This document shows positions 1 to 8,660 of a stretch of DNA of 45,601 nt, piece by piece; positions within the stretch are counted from its first letter, which is position 1, and the number at the start of each line of letters is the position of its first letter. The translations under genes and the position numbers were made by a program. The notes beneath the pieces are model-generated. The model saw only the letters and a list, made by a program, of their open reading frames with translations. It ran no database searches and was not told the DNA's origin. Source of the DNA: Treponema sp. (GTDB taxonomy: Bacteria; Spirochaetota; Spirochaetia; Treponematales; Breznakiellaceae). The stretch spans positions 1 to 45,601 of the forward strand of contig JAISAQ010000045.1 of NCBI GenBank assembly GCA_031266775.1, given 5' to 3'.

Positions 1-64
1 CATTGACAATATGACGGTGATTAATCCCTTTTTACATTAAGGGTATAGTGATAGTTTGTCTGAC

Positions 65-93
65 TTGATATTATAAGTATTTACCTATATAAT
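65..93 (+). promoter_or_regulatory. Sigma70-type promoter of the XRE gene
   Basis: TTGATA (65-70), 17-base spacer, TATAAT (88-93). The predicted start of transcription is about base 100, two bases before the ATG at 102. No Shine-Dalgarno sequence precedes the ATG, so a leaderless transcript is likely. Confidence 0.6.
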
Positions 94-101
94 TATAAGT
101 A

Positions 102-608
102 ATGACTAATAACCATTCAAAAATAGTAAAAAACCCAAGATCTTCCAAGAAACCCAAAAACAGGTTTGGGCTCTACTGTAAGGAACTCCGCCGTGTTTTG
201 GGAATTACTATAACCCAGGCGGCAGAGAAGATAGGCGTTTCGCAGCCGTATCTTTCACAATTGGAAAACGGTACGGAGCCGCTGACATCGGCGGCGCTTT
301 TTAAGTGTTTGAAAGGATATATGGCTTTTGACGGATTTACCGTTGAATTACGCCTTGAATTGCTGTATGAGATGTTGCAAACGGTAGAATCTATAGAACT
401 GGACCTGTCAACTATTACCCTCATTCATAGAGAAAATTTATTGCGGCTGATAGCAGAATTGGTACTCAACGAACAATTTCCTCTTGATTCTTTCCGTACC
501 ATCTCATGGAATCCGGTGAATAGATGTACCGAAACCTTAAAAGAAGCTCCGCCACAACAATATGAAGGGTTTCGTATCGTTTCAAAATTGACACTTGAGC
601 CGAATTAG
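102..608 (+). CDS. XRE-family helix-turn-helix regulator
   Basis: A 168-residue DNA-binding protein. Residues about 24-80 form an XRE/Cro helix-turn-helix, with the pattern TQAAEKIGVSQPYLSQLENG giving the turn and recognition helix. The C-terminal half, about 90 residues, has no family I recognise. The N-terminus is lysine-rich and probably flexible. The gene is clearly more AT-rich than the chromosomal genes to its right and lies just left of a tRNA fragment, so it is probably cargo or a control gene of an integrated element. It could be an antitoxin or a phage-type repressor. No toxin or integrase is visible in the window, but the element continues off the left edge. Confidence 0.8.
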   Translation: MTNNHSKIVKNPRSSKKPKNRFGLYCKELRRVLGITITQAAEKIGVSQPYLSQLENGTEPLTSAALFKCLKGYMAFDGFTVELRLELLYEMLQTVESIELDLSTITLIHRENLLRLIAELVLNEQFPLDSFRTISWNPVNRCTETLKEAPPQQYEGFRIVSKLTLEPN

Positions 609-911
609 AGCGGCTACTTATTCCGGATAAAAGTGAACACTATCCGGCTGTATTTGAAGAGTAATGAGTAAAATGAAAGAAATCCTGCTGTTAAGTGTGG
701 CAAGACTGGCATATAAACTGGCACATAAACTGATAATTCCCGGTAATCCTTAGTGCGTCAAAATTGCGAAATCGCTCATAAATTGGCAGAAAAAACTTTA
801 AATTTCAGTGGTCTCCGGTTCACTTCAATACTCTCAAAAATGAAGGTATCGATGATAGGGCTGGACAAATTAACTTCAATGTGCTTCAATACTCTTTGAT
901 AGGCAAAGTCA
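609..911. other. AT-rich gene-free end of putative integrated element
   Basis: No convincing gene. A 29-codon frame starts at 664 but has no support. The motif CTTCAAT preceded by A or G occurs at 822-829, 873-880 and 883-890, and CTTCAATACTCT is repeated exactly at 823-834 and 884-895. Short direct repeats beside an attachment site are what integrase arm-binding sites look like, but this is inference. Confidence 0.35.
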
Positions 912-954
912 AGAGTCCTTGGGGTCCCCGGTTCAAATCCGGGTTGCCCGACCA
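912..954 (+). tRNA. 3' fragment of a tRNA (probable tRNA-Pro), attachment-site remnant
   Basis: The 3' part of a tRNA is intact: T-arm stem CCCGG (927-931), loop TTCAAAT (932-938), stem CCGGG (939-943), acceptor strand TTGCCCG (944-950), discriminator A and an encoded CCA (952-954). The matching 5' acceptor strand CGGGCAA and any D-arm are missing upstream, so it cannot fold as a full tRNA. An acceptor strand starting with C and a GGGTC variable loop fit tRNA-Pro. Integrases commonly recombine in tRNA 3' ends and leave such a copy at the distal junction; here that places the element on the left. Confidence 0.65.
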
Positions 955-971
955 GAGGATCTGGGGGAAGA

Positions 972-1015
972 AGAGGCTAATTCCTTGTATTATAAGGAAT
1001 TAGCCTCTGTTTTTT
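972..1015 (+). terminator. Strong intrinsic terminator downstream of the tRNA fragment
   Basis: A perfect 15-bp stem (972-986 with 994-1008), a 7-base loop and a run of T at 1010-1015. It probably ended the original tRNA transcript, and can also stop transcription leaving the integrated element. Confidence 0.9.
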
Positions 1016-1163
1016 ACAGGTGTAAAACCAAAAAAACGGCTCACTTTGCCTTGGCGGCAGCGTTCTTTTCCCCCGGACAGGCCGATAACCCGCCGCGTCC
1101 GGACGCAAAGACCCGGAATTTTTTTCGGCCGCGTTCAACTCCGGCATCGCATGTTATTTCTGC

Positions 1164-2396
1164 CTATCTCAAATTTTTGATATACTCAAAATATCCCATA
1201 ATTCGCGGCTCAACAGGTACTGGGTAAACCGCTCCAAATCCCGTGATCACGCTTTTATCCAACTTGGACCTTGCGGTTTCAAAGGTTCCAATCTTTATAA
1301 AACGGCCGGAAGCCCCGTCTATCCGGTATAATTCGGCTGCGAGTGTTGAATCATACAGATTGCCTGTATTGCCGCTGATATTATCGATATAAGTGTACGC
1401 TTCTCCTTTCCACTGGCTCAAGAGGACGATGTATTCTATTTCAGACATATTGTTAATGGTATATTGTTCCGCCATGCCTGCCGGCAGTTGTTCCAGCAAA
1501 TAATCAAGATATTTAAATTGAACATATACCACACCGGGTTCTAAAATGCCTTTCCAGTCATGTCTTTCAAGAAAAAGCAGCTTCCCCTGGGGATCATTAC
1601 CCAATTCCGCCGATATGCCGGGCAGCGCTTCCGATCCCCTTTGCAACCGGTAATTTTCAAGCGGGAATCGTTCCATCAGGTTCCACTCGGATCTTTTTCC
1701 GGTATTGCTTCTCAACCAGAGTATATCGTCAAATGTCTTTGGCGACTTTTTTGAAACAGTTTCTAAAAGCATCATTTGGTCAAGAAGGGCGTGTCCCGTA
1801 GGGTATACCAGTTTATCACAGCCTTCAAATACGAAGGTACTAATAATCAGCCTCTCTTGCGGCAGGGTAACATGTTCAAGGGCAGTACAATTTCGAAACG
1901 CCCACAAATCCATATCAATATCGTAGCCGGTATCAAACGGCTCAGGAATCTCAATAGATATCAGGGAGGTACAATTTTCAAACGCTCTTTCACCAATCTT
2001 TTGCAGATTTTCGGGAAACCGTATGGCAGTTAACGAGGTACAGTTTTGAAATGCCTCCCGATCAACAAGGCGAAGATTACCGGGCAGATGTACGGTCGTC
2101 AATGCGGTACAGTTCCGAAAGGCCCCTTCGCCGATGGTAAAAGTCCAGGGGTTAGGCAGGGTAACGGATTGTATCGTTTGATTGTTCGCAAAAGCGCCGC
2201 CTGTTATCGTATACACTGTTTTCCCGCCGATATTTTCCGGTACGATTACATCGGTTTCCGATCCGGTGTATTGTATAATGGCGATCCCGTCGGAATACTT
2301 TTCCGCCTTAAAGTCTTTATTTCCGATCTCTTTATCTCCACAGCCTGCAAGGGATATCACCAGCAGGGCCGGCAGTGCCAAAATGGCAGTTTTCAT
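1164..2396 (-). CDS. BspA-like leucine-rich repeat lipoprotein
   Basis: A 410-residue putative surface lipoprotein. The start at 2396 is set by GGAGG nine bases upstream and gives a lipoprotein signal peptide ending in SLAGC (Cys19); the longer frame to 2462 has no such signal. Residues about 30-210 hold BspA/LRR_5-type repeats of about 23 residues with the cores GAFRNCTALTTVHLP, AFQNCTSLTAIRFP and AFENCTSLISIEIP. The last ~200 residues are not recognised. In other treponemes and Bacteroidetes, BspA-type proteins act in adhesion. It follows the diguanylate cyclase gene by about 60 bases on the same strand and may be co-transcribed with it. Confidence 0.85.
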   Translation of the reverse strand: MKTAILALPALLVISLAGCGDKEIGNKDFKAEKYSDGIAIIQYTGSETDVIVPENIGGKTVYTITGGAFANNQTIQSVTLPNPWTFTIGEGAFRNCTALTTVHLPGNLRLVDREAFQNCTSLTAIRFPENLQKIGERAFENCTSLISIEIPEPFDTGYDIDMDLWAFRNCTALEHVTLPQERLIISTFVFEGCDKLVYPTGHALLDQMMLLETVSKKSPKTFDDILWLRSNTGKRSEWNLMERFPLENYRLQRGSEALPGISAELGNDPQGKLLFLERHDWKGILEPGVVYVQFKYLDYLLEQLPAGMAEQYTINNMSEIEYIVLLSQWKGEAYTYIDNISGNTGNLYDSTLAAELYRIDGASGRFIKIGTFETARSKLDKSVITGFGAVYPVPVEPRIMGYFEYIKNLR

Positions 2397-2458
2397 GATT
2401 CTTTCCTCCGTAAATTCTTGACCGGATGCCGCCTCCGGGTTGACCGGGGCTGAACAGC

Positions 2459-3373
2459 TCACTCTCCGTCAAGCTGTGAACAAACGCGGTTCCGGCCGCC
2501 TTCCTTGGCGGCGTAGAGAAGTTTGTCGGCCTTTGAAATAAAATCCGACGGTATGTCATCAACCTCCGGTATTTCAGAAACCACCCCTATGCTGATTGTG
2601 ATATGGGTCTCCGTTTTTCCGTCCGGGGCAACGATGAGGGCGGCTTCCACCCTGGAGCGTATCTCTTCCGCTATTTTCAGGGCCGGTTTCAGGGCCGTAT
2701 CGGGAAGAAGAATGCCGAATTCCTCGCCCCCAAGCCGGGCGGAAAGATCCCCCGGACGGCGCGCCGAAGCGGTAAAAATGAGAGAGAGGGCTTTAAGGAG
2801 AACATCGCCCTGAGGGTGTCCATAGGTATCGTTGTAGTTCTTGAATTTATCAATATCCATCATCAAAAATGAAAGGAACCTCTTTTCCCGGACGGCCCGC
2901 CGCCATTCCATGCCCAAATGATCGTCAAAACAGCGGCGGTTGGGGATGTTGGTCAGGGGATCAATGAGACCGAGCCTTTCTATCATCCGCATCTGGCATA
3001 CAATCTGAATGTGGGTATTGACCCTGGCAAGGACGATGGGGTTCTTGAAGGGCTTGGTGATATAATCGACCGCGCCCAGAAGAAAGCCCTTTTCTTCATT
3101 TGCCTCGCTGTCAAGGCCGGTGATGATAATAACCGGAATGCCGCGGGTATCGGGATTTTCCTTGAGCCGCCTGAGCACTTCAAAACCGTCAATTCCCGGC
3201 ATGACGATATCCATGAGGACAAGATCGGGGGGATCTTCCTGTACGCGGATCAGGGTCTCTTCCCATGATTTTGCGGTAAAGACGGCATAGAAAGGCGAAA
3301 GAATTGTGCTCAGTACAAGAAGGTTTGATTTTTCATCGTCTACTACGAGTATACTGTACTTGTCCTGTTCCAT
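2459..3373 (-). CDS. Response regulator with diguanylate cyclase output (REC-GGDEF)
   Basis: A 304-residue cytoplasmic protein. Residues 5-125 are a receiver domain with acidic pocket D12/D13, phospho-acceptor D55 and K107. Residues 130-300 are a GGDEF domain with an intact GGEEF at 215-219, so it should make cyclic di-GMP from two GTP. A product-inhibition site RxxD (R206-D209) lies exactly five residues before the GGEEF. The gene begins two bases after the hybrid kinase gene ends. That kinase, with its HPt domain, is the likely phosphate donor. The expected role is to convert an environmental signal into cyclic di-GMP that controls motility or surface behaviour. Confidence 0.95.
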   Translation of the reverse strand: MEQDKYSILVVDDEKSNLLVLSTILSPFYAVFTAKSWEETLIRVQEDPPDLVLMDIVMPGIDGFEVLRRLKENPDTRGIPVIIITGLDSEANEEKGFLLGAVDYITKPFKNPIVLARVNTHIQIVCQMRMIERLGLIDPLTNIPNRRCFDDHLGMEWRRAVREKRFLSFLMMDIDKFKNYNDTYGHPQGDVLLKALSLIFTASARRPGDLSARLGGEEFGILLPDTALKPALKIAEEIRSRVEAALIVAPDGKTETHITISIGVVSEIPEVDDIPSDFISKADKLLYAAKEGGRNRVCSQLDGE

Positions 3374-3375
3374 GA

Positions 3376-6090
3376 TCAGCCTTCCTTTTCAAAACGCCGC
3401 AGCTTCCCGAAGGTTCCGTAGGCGGCAATAAAATCAAAATCTTCTATTTGTTTTACAAGAAGCACCGCTTCCATGTCCAGTGCGAAAGTCTTCCGTATGT
3501 CGGGAATGAGTTCCAGGCTCGCGGCGTTTCCCGATTTGAGGAGGGGCTCCAGTTTTTGAATGAGCACGTCCGCGGAAAGCGCGGGTATGTCCTCCCCGGC
3601 GGAATCCGCAGGTCCGCCCGCCTCCCGCCGGGGCCCCAGTTCATCAAGGAGGTTTTTCATCGCCGTCTTTAGTTCCTCAAGCGGCAGCGCGGCGGGATCT
3701 CCGTCTTTGGGCCCCTCCCCGTCTTTCATGCCTGAAAAAACCGCCTCGAGATTTCCGGCGGCGCGGCGCGCGGCGCGGGCGCCTATGAGGGCGGCAGTTC
3801 CCTTGAGCGTATGGGCCAGCCGGTGCGCCTCCGGGATGTTCCCGGCCAGGACGGCGGCCCTTATTTTTTCACAGTCGCCGCCGTGATCGGAAACAAAACT
3901 GTCACAGAGCTTTTCGTAGAAGGCACTGTCCCCGCCATATCTTTCAAGCCCCTCTTCACGATCCAGTACGGCCCCAGGAAGAGGCTCCCCGTGTTCCCGG
4001 CAGGCCGCCTGCGCGCCTGAAACGCTTCCGGTTCCCTTTGAACTGGCGGGATCTTTCCCGCTTTGTTTTTGGGAGGGAACATCCTCAAAGCGGACTATCC
4101 GTTCGGGCCTGAGCCATTTGGCAAGCTTCATGTTAAGGTCCACGGCATCTATGGGCTTTGCTATCATATCGTTCATGCCGGCCGCAAGAAATTTTTCCCG
4201 GACGCCCATGATGACGTTGGCGGTAAGGGCAATGATGGGCACGGCGGCGTCCTTCTCCCTGATGAGACGCGCCGCCGTCATGCCGTCCATGCCGGGCATC
4301 ATGTGATCCATGAAGATGATGTCCCATTTTTTCCCGGCCGCCATGGCGACCGCTTCCTTTCCGTCCCCGGCGGTTTCGGCGTGTATATTGTGGGTCGAAA
4401 GGAAAGCCAGAGCAACCCGGAGGTTAATGCGGCTGTCGTCAACCACGAGGACCCGCGTCTCCTCCGAGGCAATGACCCTGGAATGCAGGACCTTCTGCTC
4501 CACCTTGCCCGCGTCTCCCTCGACAAGAGGAATGCTGACGGTAAAAACGGAACCCTTTCCGTATTCGCTTGAAAAATCTATCTTCCCGTTCATCATGGAA
4601 AGGAGATTCCGGGTTATGGAGAGGCCCAAGCCAGTCCCTACTATTCCCCGGTTGACCCTGCCGTCGAACCGTTCAAAATTTCCGAAGAGCCGGGAAAAAT
4701 TTTCCTTTTTGATCCCTATGCCCGTGTCCTTGACCGAAAAAAGGAGAATGTCCCTTCCGTCTTCGCGGGCGCGCGAGATGGTAAATTCGACAAAACCTTC
4801 CTTTGTGTACTTGATCGCGTTGTTGAGAATATTGGTAAGTATCTGCCGTATCCTGACATCGTCACCATATATGACATGGGGAACGCCGGGGGCAAAAGAA
4901 TAGCGGAATTCCAGATCTTTGGCTTCCGCGGTAAAACGGCTTATGGAATAAAGGTTGTCGCAAAGTTCAGGAAGGCTGAAATGTACCGGGAAGAGTTCCA
5001 TCTTCCCCGCCTCGATCTTCGAGATGTCCAGTATGTCGTTGATGATCTGCAAAAGGGTTCTGGACATTTTTTTTATGTCGCTGAAAAAATTCCGCTGGGT
5101 CTCGTCAAGGTTGTCGGTGCGCATGAGATCGCTCATTCCTATGATGGTGTTCATGGGGGTGCGTATCTCGTGGCTCATGGACGCAAGGAAGCGGCTCTTC
5201 GCCTCATTGGCAACCTTCGCGGCCATGGTCTGTACCTCAAGTTTTCGGGCCCTTTCATTCGCCTCGCGCTCCTTGTCTTCAAGCTCCCGCATTTCACGGA
5301 GATCCCTTGTGTAACCCACGACGCGCCAGCCGTCGCCGAATGCAACACGGACAAGGGTGACAAAACAGGGAAACCATTCGCCGGCTGATGTACGGTGAAG
5401 CCAGTGGAATTTCAGGATGCCCTTTTTAAGCGTATCCCGGTAATTCTCGCGTATTTTAAGACGGCTCAAGCTGCCGTCCGCCTGCGTCTCGGCGGAAAAA
5501 TCGTTAAAGCGGCTGCAGAATTCCTCCTTGGCGGCGACCTTAAAAAGATTAAGCGCGGCGACATTACAGTCCGTAAGGTTCCCGTCTCCATCCCAGAAAG
5601 TACAGGCAAGGGGGGTGGTATCGAACATGACGCGGATACGCTGGTCCTCCTCGGTACGCAAAGGTTCGGTAATGTCGTTGTAAATTACAAGGACCCCGTC
5701 GCAGCCGCCCTCCCCGTTCATTACGGGGGTTGAGTTGATAGAATAACTGCGGAAATTGCCCCTGCCCGAAAAGTCGAGACTGACGCCGGCCGTAACCGTC
5801 CTGTGTCCCGAAATGGCGCGGCTGAAATCTTCCCGCGACTGCCTTATAAATTCCTCGTCGCCGAAGGCCCTGTAAACATCGTCGAATTTCCGCCCTCTTA
5901 CGGCGGCGTAATCTTTTTCTCCTGTAAGGTTGAGGAAGGCCCGGGAACAATAGGCAAAGCAGCCTTCCCCGTCAAGAAAGATGGCCGCGCCGGGACTGTT
6001 TTCAAGAAGGAGCCCGAGGTATTTTATTCCCATGTCCTGCTCTGTCCCGCCTGAACGCACGGAAGACAGAACAGGTTCGCAGGAAGGCAT
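3376..6090 (-). CDS. Hybrid sensor histidine kinase (PAS-PAS-HisKA-HATPase-REC-HPt)
   Basis: A 904-residue protein with no clear membrane segment, so probably a cytoplasmic sensor. Domains in order: PAS (about 22-145), PAS (about 150-270), HisKA with H307 in [10 protein letters not shown], HATPase with NNAIKY, DTGIGI and GTGLGL, a receiver with D595 and K645, and a C-terminal HPt with H760 in HTLKG. This is a full phosphorelay in one chain (His-Asp-His). Its ATG overlaps the stop of the aldo/keto reductase gene (TGATG), suggesting translational coupling; an alternative start is Met20 at 6033. The adjacent REC-GGDEF protein is the natural output. Confidence 0.95.
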   Translation of the reverse strand: MPSCEPVLSSVRSGGTEQDMGIKYLGLLLENSPGAAIFLDGEGCFAYCSRAFLNLTGEKDYAAVRGRKFDDVYRAFGDEEFIRQSREDFSRAISGHRTVTAGVSLDFSGRGNFRSYSINSTPVMNGEGGCDGVLVIYNDITEPLRTEEDQRIRVMFDTTPLACTFWDGDGNLTDCNVAALNLFKVAAKEEFCSRFNDFSAETQADGSLSRLKIRENYRDTLKKGILKFHWLHRTSAGEWFPCFVTLVRVAFGDGWRVVGYTRDLREMRELEDKEREANERARKLEVQTMAAKVANEAKSRFLASMSHEIRTPMNTIIGMSDLMRTDNLDETQRNFFSDIKKMSRTLLQIINDILDISKIEAGKMELFPVHFSLPELCDNLYSISRFTAEAKDLEFRYSFAPGVPHVIYGDDVRIRQILTNILNNAIKYTKEGFVEFTISRAREDGRDILLFSVKDTGIGIKKENFSRLFGNFERFDGRVNRGIVGTGLGLSITRNLLSMMNGKIDFSSEYGKGSVFTVSIPLVEGDAGKVEQKVLHSRVIASEETRVLVVDDSRINLRVALAFLSTHNIHAETAGDGKEAVAMAAGKKWDIIFMDHMMPGMDGMTAARLIREKDAAVPIIALTANVIMGVREKFLAAGMNDMIAKPIDAVDLNMKLAKWLRPERIVRFEDVPSQKQSGKDPASSKGTGSVSGAQAACREHGEPLPGAVLDREEGLERYGGDSAFYEKLCDSFVSDHGGDCEKIRAAVLAGNIPEAHRLAHTLKGTAALIGARAARRAAGNLEAVFSGMKDGEGPKDGDPAALPLEELKTAMKNLLDELGPRREAGGPADSAGEDIPALSADVLIQKLEPLLKSGNAASLELIPDIRKTFALDMEAVLLVKQIEDFDFIAAYGTFGKLRRFEKEG

Positions 6091-6953
6091 CAGGCAACCG
6101 GGGCGAAGATCGTCCGGTCCGTTTCCAGGGCGCGTTTTTCCAGCTGTTCAAATTCCCCGGACGAAAGAGGCGGCGGCTTTCCTCCGTATTTCTCAACGAT
6201 GGAAAGTCCAAGCCGTAACATGCGCGCATCACCGGGGCTCACCGCGGTGTGCACGTCTTTTGAAAGGGTGTAACGCAGGGCAAGATCCGCAAGAACAGGA
6301 TCGTCAAAAATGGGCCGGTACCAGCATTTGGAATACCCGTCGTCCGAAGCCTCCCTGGCCCGGCCGGCAAGCGCCTTGATGGCGATGCGCCCCATGTCCC
6401 GCTCCGCCGCCTTTTTCAGGGCCGCTTCCCCAAGGCCGTTCCGTATGCCGCAGGCCCAGTTTACCGGAAAGAGGATCGTGTCAAAATCAAAGGCGTCCAT
6501 GAGCTTAAGGGCAACCGAATCGTAATGCGTCGAAAAACCTATGTTGAGAATGAGCCCTTTTTCCTTTGCCTCGATCAGGGCTTCAAGGGCGCCGCCTGGT
6601 CCCGTGACACGCTCCGAGTCTTCAGGCGGGACGCCGTGAAGCTGGTAAACGTTAAAATGATCGGTGTGAAGCAGACGGAGGCTGTTTTCCAGATCGGCGC
6701 GGGCCGCCTCTCTGGTACGGCCTTCGGTCTTGCAGGCAAGGTACACGCTGTTCCGGTGCGGCTTCAGGGCGGGACCCAGTATATCCTGGGCGTTGCCGTA
6801 GGAAGGCGCGACATCAAAATAGTTGACGCCCCGCTCTACAGCCTCGGCGACGACACGATCCGCTTCCGCCTGAACCGTATCCCGGACAACAATGCCCCCA
6901 AAGGCAAACACGCCCGCCCTGCAGCCGGTTCTTCCCAAAATCCGCTCTTCCAT
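6090..6953 (-). CDS. Aldo/keto reductase family protein
   Basis: A 287-residue NAD(P)H-dependent oxidoreductase of the aldo/keto reductase superfamily. The tetrad is present: D47, Y52 ([10 protein letters not shown]), K75 and H106 (YQLHG). The substrate cannot be told from sequence. Proteins of this type are often annotated as L-fucose or D-threo-aldose dehydrogenase-like. It is the first gene of the group with the hybrid kinase and the GGDEF regulator, which may mean that the sensor responds to its substrate or product. There is no Shine-Dalgarno sequence; the promoter just upstream predicts a leaderless start. Confidence 0.85.
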   Translation of the reverse strand: MEERILGRTGCRAGVFAFGGIVVRDTVQAEADRVVAEAVERGVNYFDVAPSYGNAQDILGPALKPHRNSVYLACKTEGRTREAARADLENSLRLLHTDHFNVYQLHGVPPEDSERVTGPGGALEALIEAKEKGLILNIGFSTHYDSVALKLMDAFDFDTILFPVNWACGIRNGLGEAALKKAAERDMGRIAIKALAGRAREASDDGYSKCWYRPIFDDPVLADLALRYTLSKDVHTAVSPGDARMLRLGLSIVEKYGGKPPPLSSGEFEQLEKRALETDRTIFAPVA

Positions 6954-6959
6954 ACCAGT

Positions 6960-6988
6960 AGTGTATAAAAAAAACCTTTGAACGTCAA
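6960..6988 (-). promoter_or_regulatory. Promoter of the aldo/keto reductase–kinase–GGDEF operon
   Basis: On the minus strand: TTGACG (6988-6983), 17-base spacer, TACACT (6965-6960), then six bases to the ATG at 6953. The predicted transcription start coincides with the start codon. Confidence 0.6.
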
Positions 6989-7032
6989 TTCCGCCCGGGA
7001 CCCCTTACATCCGGGAAAAAGCGGCGGAGTTT

Positions 7033-7590
7033 TTACACCGTCTCTCCCGCCCGGCGGCCTTCCGCCATGGCCCTGGCCGCGGCGTAAACGGCGCGTTTTT
7101 TGTAGTCGTGGTTCCAGCGGTTGGCGCCGATATAGTCGAAGATGACGGCTCCGGTGTGGCGGCAAAAGTGATCCATCTGTTCCAGACAGTTCAGCATGCC
7201 GTTGCCGGTGCCGCCGGGGGAAGCGACCAGAAGGACCTGTTTGCCCGAAAGGGCGCCCTGTTCCCCAAATTCGCATCTCCGCAGACGGTCAAAAAAACTC
7301 TTGAGTCCTTCGGCCATTTCCCACCAGTACACGGGGGTGATAAAACAGAATTGATCGGCGGCCCTTACCGCTTCCTGGGCGGCGTTAAACCCGTCGGCGC
7401 CAAAAGCGCAGCAATGCTGTTCACGGCAGCTTCCCCAGCCGTCTTTGCAGACATGGCAGCGTTCAAGCTTTTCGACGGTGAGGACCTCGACGCCGGCGCC
7501 GCCCTCCCTGGCGCCCCGGACGACTTCTTCAGTCAGGGAAAAACAAAGACCCGCGTGTTTGGGATTACCGGAAACAATCAGATAATTCAT
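7033..7590 (-). CDS. Flavodoxin-like NADPH-dependent FMN reductase / iron-sulfur flavoprotein family
   Basis: A 185-residue protein with a flavodoxin fold. SGNPKHAGLC near the N-terminus is the FMN-phosphate loop, and TPVYWWEMAEGLKSFFDR is the conserved second flavin-contacting segment. A Cys-rich stretch at about residues 45-62 (CHVCKDGWGSC then CC) resembles the cluster or redox loop of iron-sulfur flavoproteins, but the spacing is not classical. The start at 7590 is chosen for AGGAG seven bases upstream; the frame opens 33 bases earlier without such a site. It probably transfers electrons to an unknown acceptor. Confidence 0.8.
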   Translation of the reverse strand: MNYLIVSGNPKHAGLCFSLTEEVVRGAREGGAGVEVLTVEKLERCHVCKDGWGSCREQHCCAFGADGFNAAQEAVRAADQFCFITPVYWWEMAEGLKSFFDRLRRCEFGEQGALSGKQVLLVASPGGTGNGMLNCLEQMDHFCRHTGAVIFDYIGANRWNHDYKKRAVYAAARAMAEGRRAGETV

Positions 7591-7610
7591 TGGCACTCTC
7601 CTGTTCATAT

Positions 7611-7645
7611 TAGAGTTGTTCAATAACTTCAGTTGTTGAACAACT
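7611..7645. repeat. Dispersed palindromic repeat, copy 1
   Basis: A 15-bp inverted repeat with a 2-base loop (7614-7628 with 7631-7645). The segment TAGAGTTGTTCAATAAC (7611-7627) is identical at 9907-9923 and 28849-28865. Confidence 0.8.
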
Positions 7646-7658
7646 TCCGCTTAAAAAC

Positions 7659-7750
7659 GCGATTTTGCAAGGCTAAAGCCATGCTTTAGCCTGAAAAATC
7701 GCAAGACATGCAAGCTAACCGAAGGTTAGCCAGTAACCAACCGGGTTACT
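7659..7750. repeat. Tandem hairpin cluster
   Basis: A nested hairpin comes first: outer stem 7659-7666 with 7695-7702, inner stem GGCTAAAGC (7671-7679) with GCTTTAGCC (7683-7691). Then follow GCTAACC/GGTTAGC (7714-7730) and AGTAACC/GGTTACT (7732-7750). No T-run follows, so these are not simple terminators. Confidence 0.7.
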
Positions 7751-7915
7751 AAACATGTCCATTCTACCGGCGCCGGGACAGTATGCAAAGTGCCCGGAAC
7801 GAAACGTGAAACCCGGCCGGGGTTTCCAGAGATTTCACTTTACTTCCCGCTGTTTGCCGTGTTATATTTCTTCCGCGGGTTTTACTATCCGTAAATGCTT
7901 TAGAAGGAGATACCA

Positions 7916-8617
7916 ATGAATACGGATTTTTCAAGAAAAGTATTTACCCCTCCATCCTGTCATATATTAAGCAGCTTGTCATCCGGGGCCGCCGGACAGG
8001 AAAAATTTGTTTCCCCAAAATCAGGCGTTGCAAAACAACACTGTTTCCTTTTATTGGCTCTTGTCCTGTTGGCGCCTGGATTTTCAGGCTGCGCCTCAAT
8101 GTCACGCAACGCGCATTATTCGAAAATGGCGGACGAACATGACTTCAACTATTTTTTCCCGTCGTCCGATTTTACACGCGCGTTTTCGACTATTGATGAA
8201 GCCTACGATTACGTTAACGCCGCCAGCATTAAATTTGGAAGGGCGTCAAGCAAATCATCCGCAAAAGGGCTGGCCGCGAAATTGACAGGCTCCGCCCCGG
8301 AAGAGGACACCCCGGTATCCCTTGTTTGCTATCTACGCGCAAGTGACGGGAGCGGAACGGTTGATTTATCGGGCCGGGACAACCCCATGGAAAACGCGCT
8401 GCGGAGAGCGGTTTCCGCTACACTTGTGTTCCTTGTGTTTCACAACGACAGGGCCGTCTCGATATCCGATTTCCGCCTGGCGCAGGGCTGGGTCTATTCC
8501 AGCGGCAATGCCCAGATAGGACAGTTTACCGTTAACGACACTACATACACCGCCGAATATCCTGTCGGCTGGGGCATAGAAAAGGCGTTCGGCTACCTTA
8601 AAGACGAGATTAATTAA
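7916..8617 (+). CDS. Putative lipoprotein of unknown function
   Basis: A 233-residue protein with a strong ribosome binding site (AAGGAGATACC before the ATG). It has an unusually long N-region of about 40 residues, then a hydrophobic stretch and a lipobox ending in FSGC (Cys59), so it is probably lipid-anchored in the periplasm or outer membrane. The long pre-sequence is odd, but no later start codon fits. The mature part (residues 60-233) has no family I recognise; it has a predicted mixed alpha/beta character, with a hydrophobic strand near residues 164-175. A terminator follows it directly. Confidence 0.75.
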   Translation: MNTDFSRKVFTPPSCHILSSLSSGAAGQEKFVSPKSGVAKQHCFLLLALVLLAPGFSGCASMSRNAHYSKMADEHDFNYFFPSSDFTRAFSTIDEAYDYVNAASIKFGRASSKSSAKGLAAKLTGSAPEEDTPVSLVCYLRASDGSGTVDLSGRDNPMENALRRAVSATLVFLVFHNDRAVSISDFRLAQGWVYSSGNAQIGQFTVNDTTYTAEYPVGWGIEKAFGYLKDEIN

Positions 8618-8618
8618 A

Positions 8619-8640
8619 GCTTCCCCGGCGGCGGGGAAGC
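8619..8640 (+). terminator. Hairpin between convergent genes
   Basis: An 8-bp GC-rich stem, GCTTCCCC (8619-8626) with GGGGAAGC (8633-8640). A second small hairpin (AAACAG/CTGTTT) follows at about 8644-8659. It sits in the 43-base gap between two convergent genes and probably acts on both strands. There is no long T-run. Confidence 0.55.
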
Positions 8641-8660
8641 GGAAAACAGTATTTCTGTTT

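Larger units (their letters stand above)
7591..7915. other. Intergenic region rich in palindromes
   Basis: No gene is seen. It holds a long palindrome (7614-7645), three further hairpins (7659-7750), then unstructured sequence leading to the ribosome binding site of the gene at 7916. The palindromes are related to others in the window and are listed separately. Confidence 0.6.

Noticed and set aside
912-954. An intact tRNA gene
   Set aside because: The 5' acceptor strand and D-arm that should pair with TTGCCCG are missing upstream, so only a 3' fragment is present.
919-1227. A plus-strand coding frame of about 100 codons
   Set aside because: It starts inside the tRNA fragment, runs through the terminator and has no ribosome site or recognisable product.
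4310-4903. A plus-strand gene of 197 codons opposite the hybrid kinase
   Set aside because: Low-complexity antisense shadow over conserved kinase and receiver domains.
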